Source: JAJKIP01 sp040509055 | GTDB lineage: Bacteria > Bacteroidota > Bacteroidia > Chitinophagales > Chitinophagaceae | Assembly (NCBI GenBank): GCA_040509055.1 | Contig: JBEVLT010000006.1 | Location: 1 to 26,784 of the forward strand | DNA: 26,784 bases | Reading direction: 5' to 3' | Shown: positions 16,618-25,200 of the stretch, piece by piece | How positions within the stretch are numbered: position 1 is the first letter of the stretch | How the letters are laid out: each line of letters opens with the position of its first letter | Position numbers and translations under genes: made by a program | The notes under the pieces: model-generated | What the model saw: the letters and a program-made list of their open reading frames with translations, nothing else | Databases searched by the model: none | What the model was told of the DNA's origin: nothing

Positions 16618-17976
16618 ATGCCAGCATCACGCCGCCATTTTATCAAGCAAACAGCCAAAACTTCTGCTGCAGTGTACTTAGGTGCCGTTGGCTTCAGTGC
16701 TAAAAGTTATGGAAACATCATCGGGGCCAACGACCGGGTGCGATTGGGAGTGGTTGGGTTTTCAGACCGGTTCCGCTCTTCGCTGTTTCCTTCTTTCCTG
16801 AACCATTACAAGGAACTGAACTTCGATATCATCGCTGTGTCTGACCTGTGGAAGCTGCGTCGTGAAGAGGGCCGTGCTTTTCTCGAAGAAAAAATGGGAC
16901 ATGCCATTACGCCCTGTGCCAACAACGATGAATTGTATAAGCTAAAAGACCTGGACGGCGTATTCATCAGCACCGCTGATTTTCAGCATGCGCTTCATGC
17001 CATCGAGGCGGTAAAAGCAGGCTGCGACGCCTACGTGGAAAAACCGTTTGCCGAAACGATGGAAGATAACCGGGCTGCCCTGAAAGCTATCAAAGCTACG
17101 GACCGCATTGTGCAGATCGGTTCGCAGCGGCGCAGCGGTTCCAACTACATCGCTGCTGCCGGCTATATTCAATCGGGAAAGTTTGGCCCCATTACGTCAG
17201 TAGAGCTGACCTGGCATGTGAACCAGCCGGGCCGCTGGCGCAGGCCGGCCCTGGTGGCGCAATGCCGGCAGGAAGATACCGACTGGAAACGCTACCTGCT
17301 GAACCGGCCCTTTGAGACCTGGGATCCGCGCAAGTACCTGGAGTATCGCCTGTTCTGGCCATACTCTTCCGGTATGCCGGGCCAGTGGATGAGCCACCAG
17401 ATCGATACGGTACACTGGTTCAGCGGGCTGAAGTACCCGCGCAGCGTAGTAGCCAACGGCGGCATTTATATGTGGAAGGACGGCCGCCGTAACTGGGATA
17501 CCACGACGGCAGTATTTGACTATGGCCCTGCGGATAATAAAGACAGCGGGTTCCAGGTGATTTTCTCTTCGCGCATGCACAACGGCGATGAAAAGCCGGC
17601 CGAGATCTATTATTCCAACGGCGGGGTATTGAACCTGATCACCAATAAAGTGTCGCCGGAAGGCGGCCTGCGGGCCAACCATGCGGCTGCCATGAATATG
17701 CAGCCTAACCTGCTGCCTGAATTATCACTGGCCGATGTGTCGGTGCAGGCCGTGGCATCGGCCAATACCGGCGCCGATAACTTAACGTCCAATCATATGC
17801 GCAACTGGATGGAATGTATGCGCAGCCGCCGCCAGCCCAATGGGCCGGTGGAAGCAGGTTACACGCATTCTATCGCTACCATTATGACGAATGCGGCGGT
17901 GCGCACCGGCGCCAAAGTAACATTTGATGAAGCTACGCAGGAGGTAATGGCCGATGGGAACGTATTCCGCTATTAA
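16618..17976 (+). CDS. Tat-exported Gfo/Idh/MocA-family oxidoreductase
   Basis: A 452-residue oxidoreductase with a twin-arginine signal (SRRHFIK, RR at residues 5-6) followed by an alanine-rich hydrophobic stretch, so it is exported folded with its nicotinamide cofactor. The Rossmann start is RLGVVGFSD (42-50), the family motif VEKPFAE is at 140-146, and the catalytic helix is GQWMSHQIDTVHW (about 255-267) with H260, D263 and H266. It lies 93 nt after the DUF1080 gene and 10 nt before the PmoA-like gene. By family it should oxidise a sugar ring hydroxyl, likely giving a keto-glycoside for the DUF1080 protein. The substrate is not known. Confidence 0.92.
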   Translation: MPASRRHFIKQTAKTSAAVYLGAVGFSAKSYGNIIGANDRVRLGVVGFSDRFRSSLFPSFLNHYKELNFDIIAVSDLWKLRREEGRAFLEEKMGHAITPCANNDELYKLKDLDGVFISTADFQHALHAIEAVKAGCDAYVEKPFAETMEDNRAALKAIKATDRIVQIGSQRRSGSNYIAAAGYIQSGKFGPITSVELTWHVNQPGRWRRPALVAQCRQEDTDWKRYLLNRPFETWDPRKYLEYRLFWPYSSGMPGQWMSHQIDTVHWFSGLKYPRSVVANGGIYMWKDGRRNWDTTTAVFDYGPADNKDSGFQVIFSSRMHNGDEKPAEIYYSNGGVLNLITNKVSPEGGLRANHAAAMNMQPNLLPELSLADVSVQAVASANTGADNLTSNHMRNWMECMRSRRQPNGPVEAGYTHSIATIMTNAAVRTGAKVTFDEATQEVMADGNVFRY

Positions 17977-17986
17977 AACCAGACAG

Positions 17987-19030
17987 ATGAGAATCGTACT
18001 TGCGACAGGGATGATCCTGGTTTATGCCATCGTTCACGGGCAGCAAAACGGTTTTGCCATCAGGGAAAGAAAAGAGCAGCAACAGGTCAATATCCTGTTC
18101 AACGGGAAGCTGCTTACTGCCTATTGTTATTACGACTCCAGCCGCAAGCCTGTGCTGTTCCCGGTGAATACAACGGACGGCATTGCCGTCACCCGCAGCT
18201 ATCCTTTTGCTATTGTGCCCGGCGAGCGAACCGATCACCCGCATCATACCGGCATCTGGCTGAACTATGAGTCCGTAAACGGGCTTGACTTCTGGAACAA
18301 CTCTACGGCCATTCCAGTGGAAAAGCGTAACCATTATGGTACCATCCGCCATCGGGCCATTACGGAAAAAATCGCTGGTAGCACTACGGCTTCGCTGGCT
18401 GTCACCGCTGCATGGGACCGGCCGGATGGTACAACCCTCCTGGAAGAGCAAACCCGTTTTTACTTCAGCGTAAAAGGCCGCAGTTTCATCATCGATCGCG
18501 TGACCACGCTGACAGCGCTGGATTCGGTTGTGGTATTCAGGGATGTGAAGGATGGTTTGTTTGCCATACGTGTAGCCCGTGAGCTGGAAATGCCCACCAA
18601 AGAGGCGACCGGTTTTGTAGATGATAAGGGCAATCTGACGATGGTCAAAAGATCGGATAGCAGCGGCGCATCCGGTATGTATTACAGCAGCGAAGGGTTA
18701 TCGGGCGATTCCGTATGGGGCAGCCAGGGACGCTGGGTGATGCTGCAGGGTATCAAACAGGGTAAACCGGTCACGATCGGCATCATCGATCATCCCGGCA
18801 ATACCGGTTACCCGGCCTACTGGCATGCCCGGGGCTATGGTTTGTTTGCCATCAATCCTCTTGGCAGAAAGATATTCAGTAAAAATAACGGGGAGCTCAA
18901 TTTGTCATTGGCTCCCCGTACAGCTGTTACATTTCGCTACCGGGTCGTCATCCATTCCGGTCATCAACTTGCCGCTACAGAAATGAATGAATTTGCCGAT
19001 GAGTTTGCGAAAAGTAAAATAACATTATAA
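17987..19030 (+). CDS. PmoA-like DUF6807 exported protein
   Basis: A 347-residue protein with a Sec signal peptide (MRIVLATGMILVYAIVHGQQ). An in-frame ATG at 17954 overlaps the previous gene, but 17987 gives a clean signal and a 10-nt gap. The conserved ERTDHPHHTGIW segment (residues 80-91, with H84, H86, H87) and a beta-rich body mark the family often labelled 'methane oxygenase PmoA'. That label is misleading, as the protein has nothing of the membrane methane monooxygenase. Such proteins commonly sit beside DUF1080 and Gfo/Idh/MocA genes in Bacteroidota and Planctomycetes. A galactose-mutarotase-like sugar-processing role is an inference. Activity is unknown. Confidence 0.85.
   Translation: MRIVLATGMILVYAIVHGQQNGFAIRERKEQQQVNILFNGKLLTAYCYYDSSRKPVLFPVNTTDGIAVTRSYPFAIVPGERTDHPHHTGIWLNYESVNGLDFWNNSTAIPVEKRNHYGTIRHRAITEKIAGSTTASLAVTAAWDRPDGTTLLEEQTRFYFSVKGRSFIIDRVTTLTALDSVVVFRDVKDGLFAIRVARELEMPTKEATGFVDDKGNLTMVKRSDSSGASGMYYSSEGLSGDSVWGSQGRWVMLQGIKQGKPVTIGIIDHPGNTGYPAYWHARGYGLFAINPLGRKIFSKNNGELNLSLAPRTAVTFRYRVVIHSGHQLAATEMNEFADEFAKSKITL
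18888..18919 (+). repeat. GC-rich inverted repeat inside the PmoA-like gene
   Basis: ACGGGGAGC (18888-18896) and GCTCCCCGT (18911-18919) are perfect 9-bp complements around a 14-nt loop, about 110 nt before the stop codon of the plus-strand gene. No U tract follows, so it is not an intrinsic terminator. It may form an mRNA hairpin or be chance. Confidence 0.5.
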
Positions 19031-19042
19031 CCCGTAGTCGGC

Positions 19043-19483
19043 TCATTGGTTTTCGGCCAGCTCTTTCACCTTGTCCAGTGCCTTCGGCCAGGTATTTTTG
19101 AAATAGTCTTTGTACTCGTCGTTGATATCCATGTCCACGATCAGCTCTGTTTTGCCGTCCACGGATTTCAGGGTATAGTTTTCCATAGCACCAGCCCATT
19201 CTTTTACTTTCTCGCTCTCCAGGTCTTCCACACCGTCGTTTACCACGCCAAGGTGCCGGATGGACAGGTATTCGTTGGGTATGTTGTCGGCAATCGTAGA
19301 AACCATGCCACTGCCTTTGCCGTCCAGGAACAGTACTTTGCTGCCTTTTTGCCAATCGGTTTCCGCATGCGAGCCTTCGCTGAATACCGATGTCCATTTG
19401 CGGTAAGTATCGTCGGCCCAGAGAATATCCCATACTTTTTCGCGCGGGGCATCGATGGTGATGTTGAATTGTTGTTTTTCCAT
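19043..19483 (-). CDS. SRPBCC/AHSA1-type START-like domain protein
   Basis: A 146-residue single-domain protein of the SRPBCC (Bet v1/START-like) fold. It opens with the standard FNITIDAPREKVWDILWADDTYRKW pattern (residues 6-30) and ends in the long C-terminal helix (YFKNTWPKALDKVKELAENQ). Such domains bind hydrophobic ligands in a central cavity. It is cytoplasmic with no signal peptide. The frame opens further upstream, but the ATG at 19483 starts the fold. It converges with the PmoA-like gene, leaving 12 nt between stops and no visible terminator. No functional link to its neighbours is apparent. Confidence 0.88.
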   Translation of the reverse strand: MEKQQFNITIDAPREKVWDILWADDTYRKWTSVFSEGSHAETDWQKGSKVLFLDGKGSGMVSTIADNIPNEYLSIRHLGVVNDGVEDLESEKVKEWAGAMENYTLKSVDGKTELIVDMDINDEYKDYFKNTWPKALDKVKELAENQ

Positions 19484-19530
19484 GATGAGGTTTTTTAAGG
19501 TTTGATGATCATTGCTACGGTTTATCCTTA

Positions 19531-19558
19531 CAAAGATGCGACTCCTCCGGGATAAAAA
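19531..19558 (-). promoter_or_regulatory. Possible promoter of the SRPBCC gene
   Basis: Read on the minus strand, CATCTTTG (19531-19538) is a one-mismatch fit to the Bacteroidota -7 element TAnnTTTG, and a T run (19554-19558) lies about 16 nt upstream where TTTG would be expected. It is about 48 nt before the start codon. Weak, by-eye match. Confidence 0.25.
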
Positions 19559-19705
19559 GAGGGGCGGGTACGACATTCCCGGGGGCTGATTCCGTCTTGT
19601 TATATACCTGTCAGCTACCTGGCGAAGCTATCGCTATCTCAAAATTTTTCAGCTTGTTTGTGCAATACCTGCAAGCTCTGCATCCTGCAGGGGTAAACCG
19701 CTTGC

Positions 19706-22237
19706 ATGAAACCGAGATCGCTGCTGCTATTCCTGCTATTTCCTGTGTTTGTTGCTGCACAGGAGGTACAACCCATCCTCTCCGATGATTACCTGTCCCT
19801 GATCAGCAGGGATACGCTGATCAAAGGCCGTTTTTTGCCGGATACGACCAATAGTTTTATGCGATCGCTCCTGCGATCGACCGGTTATTACAACGGGGTG
19901 GCTGTCAGGTCCATCAGGAAGAAAGACAACCTGTTGCTGCTGCAGCCCACTGTGTACCGTTACCTGCGTATCGGTGGCAGTTTTGTGTCTGCGGTGGAGC
20001 TAAAAAAAGCGAATCGCGAACCGAAACTGCAGGACCGGTTTGTACAGGGCCGCTCCCAAGGCGGCGTCTTATTATGGCGGGGCCCTGAGACCGGAGAACT
20101 TTTCAGTTTCGGTCCTGCTATCTCCGCGCTGGAGTACGATGGGAGCAATTATCCATACGATCACAATGGCCGGCTGGTGCCTGCAGGTACAGGAAATGGC
20201 CGGTCTGCGCAGGCCTATGACAATCGTATAACAAGGGCAGCTGTATTAACCTCCAACCACCTGAGCTTCCGTACCCAGTATTATGTTGGTGCTAACCAGG
20301 TATTGGCCGGTTTGGTCAAGCTCAGCCAGGCAAAGGAAAATACCTTTATCAGGCAAAACCGTAACCGGGCCGGAACTTTTTCAGCCTCGCTTACGGCGAA
20401 TATTTTACCGCTTAGTATCACCGGTACCTTTATCTCTTCAAAGGACCGGTTTTCCAATTCCAACCGCGGCGGTTTCCTGAACAGGGTGTACCAGGCCTCT
20501 TTGCTGACACCTGCCAGCTTTGACAACGGCCAGGGGCCCTATACCGGGGCTTTGCAACGCAGCTATAGTAGTGAAGCCGACAATCCTTATTTCCTGCTGA
20601 ACAATGACAATTTCTTTCACCGTTCCCAGCGTGTGGCAAGGCTGGTTATCGAAAAAAAGATCGGCCGGCTCCGTTATAAAATAGCGCAGTCGCTGGAGCG
20701 CATACGGCAAAACACCCGTGAAGGGTATGAGCCCGGAACAGCCTTTTTCCCCGGTGGCATACAGGCAGACCGGCAAACGGATGATCACCTGTATTACCTG
20801 CAGGCAAACGGTTCGTATAGCATCAGCGGTCCGGGGATTTATATTGACTCCAGGATCGAAGCCAATTATATTTTTACCGGCGACCGGTCTGCTATCCGGT
20901 ACATGCCTGGCAATGCATACCGATACCGGCGCAGGACGCACAATGCCGTAGTAGGGTATACCCTGGATTACGACCAAAGAAATACGGTAGCCCGGCTGAA
21001 ACTGGAGAACGGCCTGTATGCATCCAACACAACCTCCGCCGCTGATTTTTTCCTGCCGGCTGTAAGCGGCTTTATCCGGCAGCGTGATTTGTTTTATTCC
21101 GGCATCGATATAAAGCTGGCGGGAACGTTCACCCATTTCAACAGCGAGTTGCCCCTATCGCAGTCGCATGCGCAAAACAGCCTGCTGCTGCTCCCTGCCA
21201 GCCAGGCGTTCCATTATTTCCCGGTCACAGAAGTATCGGGATTTGACAACCTGCGGCCGATCCGCCATCACGAATGGTCGGCAAGGGTGGAGCTGAGCTA
21301 CAACTACAAGCTGACGTTATATGCAGAAGTCTTTAACCGGTTGACAAGGGATGATGTATTCGCCCTGCCGGAAAGCGGCCTGCTGCACCTTCGCAATATA
21401 GCCAGCCACCGCAACAGGGGGGTGGAACTGGCGCTGGAGTGGAATACCTATTCGCGCCAGCTGACCAGCAATCATCGCCTTTCCTTTTTCCGGAACCGAA
21501 GCAAGGTAACGGGCGTAACGCCTGGATATGATTTTACGCCTATCGCAGGGTTCAGCAATATTTACAAAGCAGTAGTGAAGGGGCAGCCGCTGGGCGTGAT
21601 CACAGGAAGTTCCTTTGTAAGGGATGCATCCGGTAATATGGTCATTGGCAGCGACGGTTTTCCACTGAAAGATGCCGGTGCCGGGATCATCGGCAATCCG
21701 GTTCCCGATTTCGTGGTAAAGCTTTCTAATGATTTCAGGCGAAATCAGTTCATGCTGAACATCAGTTGGGAGTGGCAGAAGGGCGGTGATATGTGGAACG
21801 GTACGCAGGCGGCGCTGGATTATTATGGCCGTTCAAAAATATCCGGCGACCTGCGCAATACAACGGGGTATATCTTTCCCGGTGTCACCCAGTCAGGGCA
21901 TCCGAATACAGTGGCTGTATCGTTTTATGATCCGGCCCTGCCGGTGGAGAACAACCGCTGGACACGTGACGGGTTTGGCGGTATCGATGAAGCATATATC
22001 CAAAAGGCCAGCTATATCCGCATCAACAACCTGTCGTTGTCTTATACACTGCCCGCACGCAGGTATATCCAGCGTGTTGTATTCACCGCGTATGCCCACA
22101 ACCTGCTGGTGTGGACGGCCTATGAAGGCGGCGATCCCGGCCAGTTATTGTACGATTATCCGAATACGGCCGGACTTGATTTTTTCAACCTTCCTTCCCT
22201 TCAATCATTCGGGTGCTCTGTTTCCATCCAGTTTTAA
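19706..22237 (+). CDS. SusC-like outer-membrane beta-barrel protein lacking the plug
   Basis: An 843-residue outer-membrane protein with a Sec signal peptide (MKPRSLLLFLLFPVFVAAQ). The body from about residue 100 follows the SusC/RagA barrel: RFVQGRSQGG, WRGPETGELFSFGP, YPYDHNGRLVP, many alternating aromatic strands, NLSLSYTLP and the terminal strand ending SIQF. No carboxypeptidase-regulatory domain, TonB box, IRG or DGVP motif, or SusC/RagA signature is present. The length matches a usual 1000-1100-residue SusC minus those parts. The intact signal peptide and in-frame start argue against simple truncation. The next gene, 11 nt downstream, carries a plug. It could anchor, export or import substrate; the role is unknown. 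Confidence 0.85.
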   Translation: MKPRSLLLFLLFPVFVAAQEVQPILSDDYLSLISRDTLIKGRFLPDTTNSFMRSLLRSTGYYNGVAVRSIRKKDNLLLLQPTVYRYLRIGGSFVSAVELKKANREPKLQDRFVQGRSQGGVLLWRGPETGELFSFGPAISALEYDGSNYPYDHNGRLVPAGTGNGRSAQAYDNRITRAAVLTSNHLSFRTQYYVGANQVLAGLVKLSQAKENTFIRQNRNRAGTFSASLTANILPLSITGTFISSKDRFSNSNRGGFLNRVYQASLLTPASFDNGQGPYTGALQRSYSSEADNPYFLLNNDNFFHRSQRVARLVIEKKIGRLRYKIAQSLERIRQNTREGYEPGTAFFPGGIQADRQTDDHLYYLQANGSYSISGPGIYIDSRIEANYIFTGDRSAIRYMPGNAYRYRRRTHNAVVGYTLDYDQRNTVARLKLENGLYASNTTSAADFFLPAVSGFIRQRDLFYSGIDIKLAGTFTHFNSELPLSQSHAQNSLLLLPASQAFHYFPVTEVSGFDNLRPIRHHEWSARVELSYNYKLTLYAEVFNRLTRDDVFALPESGLLHLRNIASHRNRGVELALEWNTYSRQLTSNHRLSFFRNRSKVTGVTPGYDFTPIAGFSNIYKAVVKGQPLGVITGSSFVRDASGNMVIGSDGFPLKDAGAGIIGNPVPDFVVKLSNDFRRNQFMLNISWEWQKGGDMWNGTQAALDYYGRSKISGDLRNTTGYIFPGVTQSGHPNTVAVSFYDPALPVENNRWTRDGFGGIDEAYIQKASYIRINNLSLSYTLPARRYIQRVVFTAYAHNLLVWTAYEGGDPGQLLYDYPNTAGLDFFNLPSLQSFGCSVSIQF

Positions 22238-22248
22238 AAATATCAGTC

Positions 22249-25200
22249 ATGAAGAATGTTTGCCTGTTGATATTCGGTTGGCTTTTCGCGTTTGCCGGTA
22301 TGGCACAGCGTTATGATTATGCTTCGGATAAAGAGAAGATATATATCCAGACCAGCCATGTGTTTTTTACACCCGGCGAAACGGCCTATTTTAAGATATA
22401 CGTCGTGGCTGCGCAGAACCAGTTGCCGGCCCGGGCGAGCAACGTGGTATACGTGGAGCTGCTCAATCCTGCGGGCAGCGTGGTGCAGACCGGAAATTAC
22501 AGGATCGAGAACGGTTATGCCGAAGGCTCGGTTACGTTTGACGATGCTGCTGCCGGGGGTATTTACAAGATCCGGAGCTATACTACCTGGATGCGGAACG
22601 AAGGAGAGGACCTGTTTTTCACCAAAGAGCTGGTCGTGCAGAAAGTGATCTCGCCACGCATCCTGATGAAGCTGGATTTCCCGGGCAAAGGATTCGGTCC
22701 CGGCGCGGAAGTGATGGCCGATTTTTCCATGCGCAGCCTGGCCAACCAGCCCATCCGGAATTATGCAGGAAAGTTTACCGTATCGCTGGCGGGCAACGTG
22801 GTGCAAACAAAAGAATTCAGGACCGATAAGGAGGGAAAAGCGCAATTGAAATTTTTTCTGCCGGACAACCTGACCACCACCGACGGCCTGCTGAATGTAA
22901 CGATCAGCTACGATTCATATACCGAGTCCGTTTCGAGAAGCGTTCCTATCCTGCTCAACAAAGTGGACCTGCAGTTTATGCCGGAAGGCGGCACGCTGGT
23001 AGCCGGCATCCCGTCATGGATCGCTTTTAAGGCGGTGAATGAACATGGTAAACCTGCTGATATAAGCGGAGAGATATGGGACAATGAGAATAACAAGGTG
23101 GCTTCGTTTGAAAGTTATCATGCCGGGATGGGCAAATTTGCTTTTACACCGCGGCAGGGAGTTGTGTATACGGCCAGGGTCACTTCCCCATCCGGTATTC
23201 GCGGGGCATTTTCCTTTCCCTGCGCTGCTGCCACCGGTGTTGTAATGAATTTTTCGAAAAAGGACCGGGAGATACTGGTGAAGCTGACCAGCACAGCCGA
23301 GAGGACCGTGCTACTATCGGGACAAACAAAAGGGGTAGTTTATTTTAACCGAACGATCGCGCTGCAAAAAGGAGAGAATACCGTTACGATAGAGGAGGGG
23401 TTGTTCCCGGCCGGTATTGCGCAGTTTACGCTGTCTGAACAGACGGGCGTGCCATTGGCGGAACGGCTCCTGTTTTTGAACGGGCATCGCATGCTGCAGG
23501 TATCGATCGGCGCCGACAAAACGAATTACCTGCCCAGGGAAAAAGTAACGCTTACCGTGCGGACGACGGATGAGAACGGCAAACCTGTCCCTTCCAATCT
23601 CTCCCTGGCCGTGCTGGATGATAAGCTGTGGACAATGGCCGATGATAAACAGGACCATATCCTGTCCTGGCTGCTGATGAGTTCCGAGTTGAAAGGAAAG
23701 ATCGAAGAGCCGCAGTTTTATTTCAAAAAAGAGGAACCGAAAGCTATACCGGCGCTTGACCTCGTCATGCTTACCCATGGCTATCGTTACTTCGATTACA
23801 CGGACTATGTGCAGGCGGAAGGAAAGCTCAAATTCATTCCCGACCAGGGCAATGTGCTGAGCGGAAAGATTGTTGACAGCAAAGGTAACCCGGCCAGGGC
23901 GACGGTGTACCTGATGCAGGCGGTGGCGAATGGGCAGGCCGTTGTTGCGGCTACTACGGCAGACGGGTTATTTTTCTTTTCGCAGCTTGTGCCCAATTCC
24001 AGGTACTATTTGTTTGCCGCCCCGGAAACCAAAAAAGAAAAGGTCGCGATCCTGATTCTTCAAAACGGGATGGGATACAATATGACCCGATCCGTTGGGC
24101 TGCAAACACTCTCCTCGCCGGGTGATGTGCCGGTGATCGTGGATATGAACCTTTCGGGACCGGGTGTAAAAGCTGTTGCTCCCGCAGCCGTTGCGGGCAA
24201 ACCGGCAGGAGAGATAAATCCGCCGGGCAACCAATTGAACGAGGTAGTGGTGATCGGGTATGCCAACCTGCGAAAACGTGACATAACCGGTGCGGCAACA
24301 CGCATCGATGCAAAAGAGATCATTGTGCCCACGAATATCGATTTTGTATTGCAGGGAAAGGTGCCTGGCCTGGTGATCAACCGGGCTGCAAATCCGCTTG
24401 AGCGGCCTGCGATCAGGATACGTGGCATGGCTTCGCTGACCGGCATGAACCAGCCCCTGTTTATCCTGAATGGCGTGCCGATGCAGGCGCCGGACCTGCG
24501 CAGCCTGAACCCCGAGGATATTCAATCCATTACCGTGCTTAAAGATGCAAGTGCCGCAGCGCTGTATGGCTCGGCCGCAGCTTACGGGGTGATCGTGATC
24601 GAATCGGATAAGATGCGGTATGATAAAATACGTATTCCCGTCGGTAACCGGTTCAGCTATGCATCGCAGGTGATACAAACTTCCGGGCCGGTTTGTACCA
24701 TCGCCAGGCGATTCTATGCGCCTGCCTATACGACCACGGATACTGAAATAAGGGACGATTTCAGGGAAACCATCTACTGGAACCCGGTAGTGCAGACAGA
24801 CCGGAACGGTACGGCGAAGATCGAGTTTTATAATTCCGATGCCACCACCACGTTCCGGGCCATTGCAGAAGGCATCGGGTACAATGGCAAACCCGGCAGA
24901 ACGGAAATGACCTATGCCACGCAAAATGCCCTGACCGTAGATGTAAAAATTCCTCCTTACCTCACTGCAGGCGACAAGGCCAGGCTGCCGCTGGTGATAA
25001 AAAATAATAAACCGGTGCCGCTCACGGTTTCCATTCGCGTGGAGCTGCCTGCCGGTATGAAGGCGGGGCACTATGACTCGCTGATCACGCTGGCTCCATC
25101 CGGTGCTGTGCAGGTGGCCATTCCTGTGGAGGCGACAGCGGCCGTAGCCGGGTCTGTCCGGTTTACCATTACCAGCCCGCTTTCCAAAGAAACCCTTGTA

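Noticed and set aside
17987..19030. Methane monooxygenase subunit, suggested by the PmoA family name
   Set aside because: The protein is a soluble exported protein with no membrane helices of a methane monooxygenase; the name is a database carry-over.
19861..19879. Small perfect hairpin or repeat of GCGATCG
   Set aside because: It arises from a repeated Arg-Ser codon pair (RSLLRS) in the barrel's N-terminal region; too short and not placed to act as a regulatory element.
19706..22237. Plug-less barrel as a truncated or frameshifted SusC pseudogene
   Set aside because: It starts with a full signal peptide, is open throughout, ends in a normal terminal strand, and the 222 nt upstream holds no plug-like coding sequence.
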